NCBI GenBank assembly: GCA_019418025.1
Contig: DYCR01000001.1
Location: 128,288 to 139,187 of the forward strand
Direction: 5' to 3'
Length of the DNA: 10,900 nt
Source: Clostridiales bacterium
Lineage (GTDB): Bacteria; Bacillota; Clostridia; Oscillospirales; Oscillospiraceae
Both the position numbers and the translations under genes were made by a program. The notes beneath the pieces were generated by a model, which ran no database searches, had not been told where the DNA came from, and saw nothing but the letters and a program-made list of their open reading frames with translations. Positions 1-6,578 of the stretch are shown here, piece after piece (the first letter of the stretch is position 1; each line of letters opens with the position of its first letter).

Positions 1-351
1 CGTGCAGGGTGCATCGGGCATCGATAGGCCATAGGGTGGTGGCTCGGTAACGCTTCATGGTGCGAAAATGGGTGCCTTTTGCGGCGAGCCGCCGCGGCCG
101 ATCCGTGCAGGGTGTATCGTGTATCGATGGGCCATAGGGTGGTGGCTCGGTAACGTTTCACGGCAGGATATTTTGCACAGTGGTCAGTGACCACCCACAA
201 AAGCGCACGAAAGCTGGGAGTGAATCGAGCCGCTGTTGGTCACCGCCCGGTAACGGTAGCATACTTAAACACACAGCCGCCGCGGCCGATCCGTGCAGGG
301 TGCATCGGGCATCGATAGGCCATAGGGTGGTGGCTCGGTAACGCTTTATCA
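1..351. repeat. Three-copy 55-60 bp intergenic repeat cluster
   Basis: Three direct copies of one unit lie at 1-60, 104-163 and 292-351. The first 55 bases of copies 1 and 3 are identical. Copy 2 differs from them at five of those bases. Copies 2 and 3 are each preceded by the same 17 bases (87-103 and 275-291) containing the SacII-type palindrome CCGCGG, so the full unit is about 72-77 bp; copy 1 may be cut by the window edge. The sequences between copies are unrelated to each other and differ in length (about 26 and 111 bases outside the shared 17). The array lies beyond the terminator of the minus-strand gene to its right. No protein gene is supported across this stretch. The family probably recurs elsewhere in the genome, but that cannot be seen here. 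Confidence 0.85.
180..194. promoter_or_regulatory. 15-bp perfect palindrome, possible protein-binding site
   Basis: GTGGTCAGTGACCAC is a perfect inverted repeat of two 7-base arms around one central base. It lies in the non-repeated segment between repeat copies 2 and 3. Its size and symmetry suit a dimeric DNA-binding protein better than an RNA hairpin, because the loop would be a single base. No promoter or gene start is obvious next to it, so an operator role is only a guess. Confidence 0.25.
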
Positions 352-365
352 TACATCCGTATCGT

Positions 366-399
366 CACAAAAAACGCTCTGCTTCACAGCAGAGCGTTT
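366..399 (-). terminator. Rho-independent terminator of the small minus-strand gene
   Basis: A perfect 11-bp stem (AAACGCTCTGC at 372-382, GCAGAGCGTTT at 389-399) with a 6-base loop. Read on the minus strand it is followed directly by a run of six U (the A run ending at 369-374 on the plus strand). On the plus strand no U-run follows, so it serves the minus-strand gene that ends about 95 bases to its right. Confidence 0.88.
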
Positions 400-454
400 C
401 CCTATATCAGAATAATCAGGAGGCGTTTTCGATCCATCTGGGTATAAAGCGGAG

Positions 455-491
455 ATCATGTCCCGCGGGGGCGTGTGCCTCGGGGGAATAC
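455..491. repeat. Short dispersed intergenic element, copy A
   Basis: These 37 bases match 9301-9338 in the same orientation, with four substitutions and one single-base length difference. Both copies contain a C-rich/G-rich core with CGGGGGCGTGT followed by CCTCGGGG. This copy sits directly beyond the stop codon of the small minus-strand gene, between the stop and its terminator. Similarity stops abruptly on both sides, which marks it as a discrete element and not part of a larger duplication. Confidence 0.7.
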
Positions 492-493
492 AA

Positions 494-874
494 TTATTCC
501 TTGATGGCGAACTTTTCCAGTCTGGTGTCATCCCAAGGGCTTGAGATAGCGGCATCGCCGTCGATGATGCCGGCACGGGTGATTTCGATCATTTCCGAAG
601 ATTCAGACAGGTTTACACCGTTAATTACGGAATTTTGTGCAAATTCTTCAAAAGTTTTGTACGAATGCTCGTTAAACACGAAAATGATGTTTTCCTGACG
701 TTCTTCTGCGTTTGGGAGCAGACTGGAGCCCATGGTATAGGGGTGTCCCTGATACAGAAAATCCACAAGGCAAAACGCGCAGCCCTCATCGTAGTCGGAC
801 TTTATGATGGAGAAAACATCCTTGGCGTGAATATACAGCGGCTTGACTTCCTTTTTCTTAAACAATCCAAACAT
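494..874 (-). CDS. Uncharacterised 126-residue protein
   Basis: I do not recognise the family. The product is small, acidic and soluble, with no signal peptide or membrane segment. It opens with a short basic tail (MFGLFKKKE), followed by alternating hydrophobic and charged stretches that suggest a compact alpha/beta fold. Two cysteines (in the segment DEGCAFC near residue 32) could be coincidental. The start is well supported: the minus strand carries AAGGAG (884-889 on the plus strand) nine bases before the ATG. The gene ends in a strong hairpin terminator, and glyS upstream has its own terminator-like hairpin, so this is probably a single-gene transcript. I could not pick out a convincing promoter in the 83 bases between that hairpin and the start. 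The stop codon is followed after two bases by a short dispersed repeat element. That it is a gene is likely; its function is unknown. Confidence 0.8.
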   Translation of the reverse strand: MFGLFKKKEVKPLYIHAKDVFSIIKSDYDEGCAFCLVDFLYQGHPYTMGSSLLPNAEERQENIIFVFNEHSYKTFEEFAQNSVINGVNLSESSEMIEITRAGIIDGDAAISSPWDDTRLEKFAIKE

Positions 875-957
875 GGCAAAGCGCTCCTTAAATCATGTTT
901 TTTTAAAATCACATTACAGGGAAATTCCAAAATGCGAAAATGGCAGGTAAATTTGAT

Positions 958-985
958 CCCCCCACCGGAATGCTCCGGAGGGGGG
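958..985 (-). terminator. GC-rich hairpin after glyS, probable terminator
   Basis: Six C at 958-963 pair with six G at 980-985. After an A-A mismatch the stem continues as CCGGA/TCCGG with a 4-base loop. The hairpin begins 12 bases beyond the glyS stop codon. The minus-strand sequence after the stem is only weakly U-rich (AUCAAAUUU), so termination here would rest mainly on the very stable stem. Confidence 0.6.
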
Positions 986-997
986 CGCAGGTTTTTA

Positions 998-2425
998 TTA
1001 GAAGCGGCACTTTTCCTCGATGTAGCTCTTGAGCTGATCGATGGGGAGGCGGACCTGCTCCATGGTGTCACGGTCACGGACGGTGACGCAGTTATCAGCC
1101 TCGCAGGTCTCGTCGCCTACGGTCTGGAAGTCCACGGTGATGCACAGGGGGGTGCCGATCTCGTCCTCACGGCGGTAACGCTTGCCGATGGAGCCGGAAT
1201 CGTCAAAGTCCACCATGAAATCCTTTTGCAGCATGTGGTAGATCTCCTCAGCCTTGGGGGAGAGCTTCTTGCTCAGGGGCAGGACGGCAGCCTTGAAGGG
1301 AGCCAGAGCCGGATGCAGATGCAGCACGGTGCGGACATCGGGGTTGCCCTTCTTGTCGGTGCCGACGACCTCCTCGTCGTAAGCCTCGCACAAAAATGCC
1401 AGAGCCACACGGTCGCAGCCCAGAGAAGGCTCGATGACATAGGGGATATAATGCTCGTTGCGCTCCTGATCGAAGTAGTCCAGAGACTTGCCGCTGGCCT
1501 CCTGATGGCGGCCCAGATCATAGTCGGTGCGGTCGGCAATGCCCCACAGCTCGCCCCAACCGTTGCCGAAGGGGAACTGGTACTCGATATCGGTGGTGGC
1601 ACGGGAGTAGAATGCCAGCTCCGCAGGCTCGTGGTCACGCAGGCGCAGGGACTCTTCCTTGATGCCCAGAGAAACAAGCCAGTTTTTGCAGAAGTCCTTC
1701 CAGTAGGCGAACCACTCAAGATCGGTGCCGGGCTGGCAGAAGAACTCGCACTCCATCTGCTCGAACTCACGGGTGCGGAAGGTGAAGTTGCCGGGGGTGA
1801 TCTCGTTGCGGAAGGCCTTGCCCACCTGACAGACACCGAAGGGCAGCTTCTTGCGGGTGGTGCGCTGGATGTTTGCAAAGTTTACAAAGATGCCCTGAGC
1901 GGTCTCGGGGCGCAGATAGCAGGTGGAGGCGGTGTCCTCAGTGACGCCGATCTGGGTCTTGAACATCAGGTTGAACTTGCGGATGGTGGTGAAGTGATGC
2001 TTGCCGCAGTTGGGGCAGACCACATCCTCATGCTCGGCGATGAAGCCGTCCATCTGGTCAAAGCTCAGGGCATCCACGTTCACGTCCTTGCCGGACTCGG
2101 CGGCCTCGATGAGCTTGTCGGCACGGTGACGGGCGCCGCAGCCCTTGCAGTCCACCAGAGGGTCAGAGAAGCTGCCCACGTGACCGGTGGTCACCCAAGT
2201 GGTGGGGTTCATCAGGATGGCGGCATCCAGACCCACGTTATAGTCCGATTCCTGAACGAATTTCTTCATCCATGCCTTTTTGACGTTGTTCTTGAACTCC
2301 ACACCCAGAGGGCCGTAGTCCCAGGAGTTGGCCAGACCGCCGTAGATCTCGGAGCCTGCATACACGTAGCCCCGGCTCTTGCACAGGTTGACGATCATAT
2401 CCAGAGTCTTTTCACTGTTTTTCAT
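998..2425 (-). CDS. glyS: Glycyl-tRNA synthetase, single-chain homodimeric type
   Basis: Attaches glycine to tRNA-Gly using ATP, in the cytoplasm. The 475-residue product has the class II synthetase layout at the usual length for the bacterial homodimeric family, which is unrelated to the two-subunit GlyQ/GlyS enzyme. N-terminal catalytic residues include SEIYGGLANSWDYGP (25-39). Two cysteine pairs, C93/C96 and C137/C140, form a likely zinc-binding insertion. Motif 2 is FRNE (205-208) with FRTREFEQME (216-225), and motif 3 is EPSLGCDR (332-339). The C-terminal third is the anticodon-binding domain, with SGSIGKRYRREDEIGTP at 410-426. The start has GGGAGG ten bases upstream (2436-2441). An in-frame ATG 11 codons earlier is less likely, because it would place this binding site inside the coding sequence. 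The gene has its own promoter and a roughly 38-base leader, with no room for a T-box. Confidence 0.96.
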   Translation of the reverse strand: MKNSEKTLDMIVNLCKSRGYVYAGSEIYGGLANSWDYGPLGVEFKNNVKKAWMKKFVQESDYNVGLDAAILMNPTTWVTTGHVGSFSDPLVDCKGCGARHRADKLIEAAESGKDVNVDALSFDQMDGFIAEHEDVVCPNCGKHHFTTIRKFNLMFKTQIGVTEDTASTCYLRPETAQGIFVNFANIQRTTRKKLPFGVCQVGKAFRNEITPGNFTFRTREFEQMECEFFCQPGTDLEWFAYWKDFCKNWLVSLGIKEESLRLRDHEPAELAFYSRATTDIEYQFPFGNGWGELWGIADRTDYDLGRHQEASGKSLDYFDQERNEHYIPYVIEPSLGCDRVALAFLCEAYDEEVVGTDKKGNPDVRTVLHLHPALAPFKAAVLPLSKKLSPKAEEIYHMLQKDFMVDFDDSGSIGKRYRREDEIGTPLCITVDFQTVGDETCEADNCVTVRDRDTMEQVRLPIDQLKSYIEEKCRF

Positions 2426-2469
2426 AAAAAAGGATCCTCCCTTTTGTAATTGTTGCAAAAACTGGTATC

Positions 2470-2498
2470 ATTATACTAAGCTTTTCGGGGTAAATCAA
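2470..2498 (-). promoter_or_regulatory. Sigma-A promoter of glyS
   Basis: On the minus strand, TTGATT (2493-2498) is followed by exactly 17 bases and then a perfect TATAAT (2470-2475). Transcription should begin near 2463, giving a leader of about 38 bases before glyS. The promoter lies between the terminator of the upstream acyltransferase gene and glyS, so the two genes are separate transcripts. Confidence 0.85.
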
Positions 2499-2518
2499 GC
2501 GTATTCCGGAAAATGCAG

Positions 2519-2566
2519 GAAAAAAGAGACTGCCCCAGCCCTCTGTTTCGGGCATTCGGGCAGTCT
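2519..2566 (-). terminator. Rho-independent terminator of the acyltransferase gene
   Basis: AGACTGCCC (2527-2535) pairs with GGGCAGTCT (2558-2566), and a second 4-bp stem (GCCC at 2538-2541 with GGGC at 2550-2553) sits inside. Read on the minus strand the outer stem is followed by CUC and then six U (A run at 2520-2525). It lies about 30 bases after the stop codon of the acyltransferase gene. Confidence 0.88.
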
Positions 2567-2597
2567 TGCAGCCCCTGGCATAAGGGGGGCATTCGGT

Positions 2598-3431
2598 TCA
2601 TTCTTCTGCGACCTTGTCGGGGCCGAGATCTTGGGCCATCATCTGGAACACCCGATCGCCGATGACGGAGGTGTTGACGCCTGCCAGCTCCTCAGCGGGG
2701 ATGACACCCACAAGATTCAGCCGGACATGGGAGCGCTTGCCCTTGACCACGTTTTTAAACACCTGATTCGTCCCCTGAACGGTGCATACCACGATGGGAA
2801 CGCGGGCCTTCTGGGCGATCTTGAACACGCCGTTGCGGAAGTGGTGCAGCAGGCCGTCCTTACTGGTGTAGCCCTCGGGGAAAACGCAGACGGAAGCCCG
2901 ATCCTCCTTGATGATGCTGATGCAGCTGAGGATGGTTTTCAGCGCTTCCCGATCATTTTCCCGATTCAGCAGCTGACACTGGATCTTGTGCATCAGGTTG
3001 CCGATGAGGAACATGGTGGAATTTTCCTGCTTGGAGATGAATGCCAGCTGAGCTTGGGGCAGCTTGGCCAGCAGCAGCACCGGATCGAGATTGTTCAGGT
3101 GGTTGCACACCAACAGGAACCGCCCGTCCTTGGGCAGCTTTTCAAGACCACTGGTCTGCACCCTTGCAAGCAGCAGGGGAAAGACCGCCGGACAGTAGAG
3201 CTTGGTCAAGAAACGGTAATAGGGGCTGTCCTTTTCCTGAGGCTTGCTCTGATCCACCACAGAGCAGGAGACAAAGAAAATCAAAAATGCGATCAGCGCA
3301 AGCACCAGAAAGCTCCCGATAAAGCCGACAGGCACCTGCCACAGCCACGCCAGAGTCTCATAGCCTCCGGCGGCATAACAAATAAGCAGTGATGATAATA
3401 CAGCCAGTGCTGCAACAATTGAGATGAGCAT
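2598..3431 (-). CDS. plsC: Membrane-bound lysophospholipid acyltransferase (PlsC-like)
   Basis: Probably transfers an acyl group to 1-acyl-glycerol-3-phosphate to make phosphatidic acid at the inner membrane. The PlsC family also holds enzymes with other acceptors, so the substrate is inferred. The 277-residue protein begins with two hydrophobic segments (about 1-21 and 33-57). The catalytic block follows: NHLNNLD with the HX4D pair H111 and D116, a basic segment LNREN (155-159) in the place of the second motif, FPEGYTS (184-190) as the third, and VPIVVCTVQGT (211-221) as the fourth. I chose the start preceded by GGAGG six bases upstream. A start 14 codons earlier is open but would place the binding site and part of the leader inside the gene. 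It is transcribed alone, from a divergent promoter shared back-to-back with the DUF1624 gene, and ends at its own terminator. Confidence 0.88.
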   Translation of the reverse strand: MLISIVAALAVLSSLLICYAAGGYETLAWLWQVPVGFIGSFLVLALIAFLIFFVSCSVVDQSKPQEKDSPYYRFLTKLYCPAVFPLLLARVQTSGLEKLPKDGRFLLVCNHLNNLDPVLLLAKLPQAQLAFISKQENSTMFLIGNLMHKIQCQLLNRENDREALKTILSCISIIKEDRASVCVFPEGYTSKDGLLHHFRNGVFKIAQKARVPIVVCTVQGTNQVFKNVVKGKRSHVRLNLVGVIPAEELAGVNTSVIGDRVFQMMAQDLGPDKVAEE

Positions 3432-3464
3432 ATTTTCCCTCCGCAGATTCATCGTAACCATATC

Positions 3465-3493
3465 ATTATACAACCATCGGGCTGAAGAAACAA
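3465..3493 (-). promoter_or_regulatory. Sigma-A promoter of the acyltransferase gene
   Basis: On the minus strand, TTGTTT (3488-3493), a 17-base spacer and a perfect TATAAT (3465-3470). The predicted start of transcription is near 3458, about 27 bases before the chosen ATG. This placement also argues against the longer open frame, whose ATG at 3473 lies upstream of the -10 box. Confidence 0.8.
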
Positions 3494-3525
3494 GTGCAGA
3501 CGGGTGTTAAATTTTTTCGAGCCTA

Positions 3526-3554
3526 TGGAAATCCGTTTCATTGTCCTGTATAAT
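3526..3554 (+). promoter_or_regulatory. Sigma-A promoter of the DUF1624-cca operon
   Basis: TGGAAA (3526-3531), 17 bases, then a perfect TATAAT (3549-3554). Transcription should begin near 3561, about 26 bases before the first gene of the operon. The -35 box is identical to the one used by the SLH gene at 6491. Confidence 0.75.
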
Positions 3555-3586
3555 GGTATCATAATATCAGGAAACCGAGGGATCAG

Positions 3587-4318
3587 ATGGAACAGCAGGG
3601 AAAGGAAAACCGCATATGGGAGATCGATTTTCTGCGGGGTCTGCTGATCCCGGGGATGATCCTGATCCATATCATCTATGATGCAGTGTCCCTGTACGGG
3701 CTTGTCCCGTGGCAGTATCCCCGATGGTATGTGGCGATACAAAGCAACTACGGGGCGCTGTTTTTACTGGTCTCCGGCATCAGCGTGACCTTGGGCAGCC
3801 GGTGCGTCCTGAGGGGCGTTACCGTGTTTTCTGCCGGAATGCTCTGCACTGCCGCCACCCTTGGGATGTACCTTTTGGGGATGGCAGATCGGGGCATCAT
3901 CATCTATTTCGGGGTGCTGCACTGCATCGGCGTGTGCATGGTGCTTTGGCAGGTCTTTCGGAAATGGCCCCTGTGGGCGCTGGGGCTTCTGGGGGCGGCT
4001 TTGGCCGTCGTCGGGCTGTATCTGCGGGGTCAGGTGTTTGATTTTCCATGGCTTGTGGTTTTCGGCTTTACCTTCCCGGGGTTTTCCTCCTCGGATTATT
4101 TCCCGCTGATGCCCAATCTTGGCTATTTCCTGATGGGCTGCGCACTGGGAAAGGGGCTGTACCGCCGGAGGCAGTCCCTGCTGCCCCGAGTCCCCCACGA
4201 CGGACCCGTCATCGGCACGGTGATGGCGTGGGGCCGGCATTCGCTGATGATCTATCTGCTGCATCAGCCCGTTTTGGCGGCGGTATTTCAGGGGATTATG
4301 ATGATGAAAAGGTTGTGA
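3587..4318 (+). CDS. DUF1624 / HGSNAT-type membrane acyltransferase
   Basis: A 243-residue multi-pass membrane protein of the heparan-alpha-glucosaminide N-acetyltransferase catalytic family (DUF1624). Family members are thought to move acetyl groups across the membrane onto sugars or other envelope compounds; the acceptor here is unknown. The opening segment has the family pattern: RIWEIDFLRG (9-18) with D14 and R17, then H28 in the first membrane helix. A central YFGVLHCIGV segment and the closing GRHSLMIYLLHQPVL also match. About six to seven hydrophobic helices are visible. The start has GAGG six bases upstream. It is the first gene of a three-gene operon; its stop is only four bases before the GTG start of the next gene, so the two are probably translated together. 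The family is clear; its substrate is not. Confidence 0.88.
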   Translation: MEQQGKENRIWEIDFLRGLLIPGMILIHIIYDAVSLYGLVPWQYPRWYVAIQSNYGALFLLVSGISVTLGSRCVLRGVTVFSAGMLCTAATLGMYLLGMADRGIIIYFGVLHCIGVCMVLWQVFRKWPLWALGLLGAALAVVGLYLRGQVFDFPWLVVFGFTFPGFSSSDYFPLMPNLGYFLMGCALGKGLYRRRQSLLPRVPHDGPVIGTVMAWGRHSLMIYLLHQPVLAAVFQGIMMMKRL

Positions 4319-4322
4319 TGAA

Positions 4323-5039
4323 GTGAAATATTTTACAAAAAACCGATTGATACTGCTGCTTTCCACCTTGACCGGCGGCGTTGTGTGCATGCTGCTGCGG
4401 CTGTGGATGATGATTTACGGGGTGGATGAAAAGGGACTGCTGGTTTCCGGCCACGGGACCATCCTTGCCTACTGGGCCGTCACGGCGGTGTTTCTTGTGG
4501 GACTGGTCTTTGGGGTGAAGCGTCTGGGGCATGACGGGAGCTATCGGCAGCTGTTTCCCGAGAGCAGGCTCTGCGGCGTTATGATCATGGTGTCCGGCGC
4601 CATGATCGCAGGGGTGGGCCTCTTTGGCGGCACCCTGACAGACAAGGCACTGGGGCTGATCGCCGGAGGCTGCATCATTTATACAGGCATGGCCCGATAT
4701 GTGGGGGCGCGCCCTTATTTCGTGTTTCATTTTGCCGTCTGCCTGTTTTTTATCCTGAAGCTGATCACCAATTACCAGAGATGGAGCGCAGATCCCCAGC
4801 TTCAGGACTATGTGTTTCAGATCCTTGCGTGCATCCTGCTGATGCTGGCATCTTTTTATCGGGCCAGTGCCGATGCAGATACCATTTACAGAAGGAAGCT
4901 TGCCTACACCGCACTGGCGGCCTGCTTTATGTGCATCGTCAGCCTGTCTGATCAGGAGGCCCCTGTGTACTACGGCGCATGCGCCCTGTGGGCGGTGGCA
5001 AATACCGGCAGTCTGGAGCCTGTGGACTGGGGCATGTGA
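4323..5039 (+). CDS. Polytopic membrane protein of unknown function
   Basis: A 238-residue membrane protein with about eight hydrophobic helices (roughly 8-32, 47-65, 84-103, 108-126, 131-148, 163-180, 192-208 and 214-228). I do not recognise a named domain. The most distinctive part is the middle, ending helix five and running through NYQRWSADPQLQDYVFQ (150-166) into helix six, where polar and aromatic residues are concentrated between membrane spans. It starts with GTG: a stop codon 15 bases upstream leaves no alternative ATG nearby, and AAAGG precedes the GTG by ten bases. The weak binding site and four-base gap suggest translation coupled to the DUF1624 gene. Together the two could form an envelope-modifying unit, but that is inferred only from adjacency. 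Confidence 0.82.
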   Translation: MKYFTKNRLILLLSTLTGGVVCMLLRLWMMIYGVDEKGLLVSGHGTILAYWAVTAVFLVGLVFGVKRLGHDGSYRQLFPESRLCGVMIMVSGAMIAGVGLFGGTLTDKALGLIAGGCIIYTGMARYVGARPYFVFHFAVCLFFILKLITNYQRWSADPQLQDYVFQILACILLMLASFYRASADADTIYRRKLAYTALAACFMCIVSLSDQEAPVYYGACALWAVANTGSLEPVDWGM

Positions 5040-5073
5040 GCCTCAGCCGTACCAAATGGAAAGGAGCGTCCCC

Positions 5074-6405
5074 ATGAACCTACCGAAAACGGTACTGGAG
5101 CTGATGCAGCAGCTGCGTCAGGAGGGCTTTGCGGCTTGGGCCGTGGGCGGATGCGTTCGGGATCAGGCCTTGGGCATTGCCCCCCACGACTATGACCTGT
5201 GCAGCGATGCCCTGCCGGAGCAGATGCAGCGGGTGTTTGCCCATCGGCATCTGGTGCTTGCGGGGGTGAAGCACGGGACGGTGGGGGTGGTCACCGATGA
5301 CGGTGTGGTGGAGATCACCACCTTCCGCACCGAGGGGGACTACACCGACAGCCGCCACCCCGGGTGGGTGCGGTTCGTTCCCACGGTTCAGGAGGATCTG
5401 GCCCGTCGGGATTTCACCGTCAACGCCATGGCCTACTGCCCCGAGCAGGGGTATGCAGACCCCTTTGGGGGACTGGAGGATCTTCATAATAGAATCCTGC
5501 GGGCAGTGGGGGACCCGATTCGCCGCTTTCGGGAGGATGCCCTGCGCATCCTGCGGGGGGTGCGGTTCGCCGCCAGATTCGGTCTGGAGATCGAGCAGGG
5601 GACATGGGCGGCCATGCTCTCGGAGCGGGGCGGCTTGGACGCACTGGCACGGGAGCGGGTTTTTGAGGAGCTGAGCAAGCTTCTGGTTCTGGCGGATGCA
5701 CAAATGCTGATAAAGATCAGTCCCATTCTGGCACAGGTGATCCCGCAGCTGGAGCCCATGATGGGCTTTTGTCAGCATTCGCCCCACCATGCCTATGATG
5801 TGTTCACCCACACCGCCTATGTCACCGAGCAGGTGCCGCCGGAGCCGGTGCTGCGGTTTGCGGCGCTGCTTCACGATGTGGGAAAGCCTGCCTGCTTCAC
5901 CCGAGATGAGACAGGACGTGGGCATTTTTACGGTCATGCCCAGACAGGGGCTCAGATGGCCGACCAAATCCTGCGCAGCTTAAAGGCCCCCACGGCACTG
6001 CGGGAGGAGGCGGTCTGGCTCATCGAACACCACATGGCGGATTATCCGGCGGAGCGGAAGGCTGCCCGACGGGCCCTGAGCCGCCACGGGATTCAGCGGA
6101 TGCGCCGGCTGATGGCGCTGGCTCTGGCCGATGCCAACAGCAAGGGGGTCGTGGAGGCAGAGGACGGCAGGCTGCGGCTGACGGAATTTTCCCGACTTCT
6201 GGAGGAGCTTTCCCAAGAGGAGGGGCAGATGTCCCTGAAAAAACTGGCAGTGAAGGGTCAGGATCTGATGGAACTGGGCTATGCCCGGGGGCCGGAGCTT
6301 GGCAGGACTCTGGATCGGCTTCTGGAGCAGGTGATCTCGGAGCAGCTGCCCAATGCACGGGACGAGCTGATGGCGCAGGCGCAGGCTTGGCTTGCAGATA
6401 ACTAA
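5074..6405 (+). CDS. cca: CCA-adding tRNA nucleotidyltransferase with HD domain
   Basis: Adds or repairs the 3'-terminal CCA of tRNAs without a nucleic acid template, using CTP and ATP. The 443-residue protein has the class II head domain with GGCVRD (25-30) and the metal-binding pair D39 and D41 in HDYD. These are followed by RRDFTVNAMA (111-120), which includes the residues that bind incoming nucleotide, and a neck segment RFREDALRILRGVRFAARFG. An HD domain follows, with H246, then LLHDVGKP carrying H267 and D268, and HH in IEHHMADY. Such HD domains can carry phosphohydrolase activity in related enzymes. An open frame continues upstream to 4867, but the real start is the ATG with AAGGAG seven bases before it; the longer frame overlaps the preceding gene. 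It is last in the operon and ends just before a terminator. Confidence 0.95.
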   Translation: MNLPKTVLELMQQLRQEGFAAWAVGGCVRDQALGIAPHDYDLCSDALPEQMQRVFAHRHLVLAGVKHGTVGVVTDDGVVEITTFRTEGDYTDSRHPGWVRFVPTVQEDLARRDFTVNAMAYCPEQGYADPFGGLEDLHNRILRAVGDPIRRFREDALRILRGVRFAARFGLEIEQGTWAAMLSERGGLDALARERVFEELSKLLVLADAQMLIKISPILAQVIPQLEPMMGFCQHSPHHAYDVFTHTAYVTEQVPPEPVLRFAALLHDVGKPACFTRDETGRGHFYGHAQTGAQMADQILRSLKAPTALREEAVWLIEHHMADYPAERKAARRALSRHGIQRMRRLMALALADANSKGVVEAEDGRLRLTEFSRLLEELSQEEGQMSLKKLAVKGQDLMELGYARGPELGRTLDRLLEQVISEQLPNARDELMAQAQAWLADN

Positions 6406-6421
6406 AGACACGGCAAACAGC

Positions 6422-6460
6422 GTCCTCCCCATAGGAACCAAACGGGGAGGGCATCTTTTT
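6422..6460 (+). terminator. Rho-independent terminator after cca
   Basis: GTCCTCCCC (6422-6430) pairs with GGGGAGGGC (6444-6452), with one G-U pair and a 13-base loop. AUC and then five U (6456-6460) follow. It starts 16 bases after the cca stop codon and closes the three-gene operon. Confidence 0.87.
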
Positions 6461-6490
6461 GTGGAAAATTATAGAAATGATCGAGATAGG

Positions 6491-6519
6491 TGGAAAAATC
6501 CGGGGAAGTATGGTAGAAT
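6491..6519 (+). promoter_or_regulatory. Sigma-A promoter of the SLH surface protein gene
   Basis: TGGAAA (6491-6496), 17 bases, then TAGAAT (6514-6519). Transcription should begin near 6526, leaving a leader of about 53 bases before the ATG. The leader is AT-rich; I see no obvious operator or riboswitch in it. Confidence 0.7.
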
Positions 6520-6578
6520 CATTGCTGTAAAATGCAGATTTTGTTTTCCCAGAAATACAAAAAGAAAGGATATGAAAA

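Noticed and set aside
1..351. CRISPR array
   Set aside because: The repeats are too long (55-60 bases or more), there are only three, the spacers are of very different length (43 and 128 bases between units), and no cas gene is near.
158..352. Minus-strand 64-codon frame through repeat copy 3
   Set aside because: It has no ribosome binding site, and half of it is repeat sequence. Kept only as a finding about the repeat, not as a gene.
349..576. Minus-strand 75-codon frame across the end of the small gene
   Set aside because: It overlaps the well-supported small gene in another frame, then runs through the dispersed element and the terminator, with no binding site.
635..2449. Open frame of 604 codons on the plus strand across glyS
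   Set aside because: It lies opposite glyS, whose motifs, promoter and binding site are all convincing. Its Leu/Val/Gly/Ala-rich translation has no recognisable domain, as expected for the antisense of a GC-rich gene.
2426..2597. T-box or other riboswitch upstream of glyS
   Set aside because: The hairpin here is the terminator of the upstream gene, followed by a clear promoter only about 38 bases before glyS.
4867..5073. N-terminal extension of the CCA-adding enzyme
   Set aside because: The extension overlaps the previous membrane protein gene, is not similar to any CCA enzyme start, and the ATG at 5074 has an excellent ribosome binding site and the normal domain beginning.
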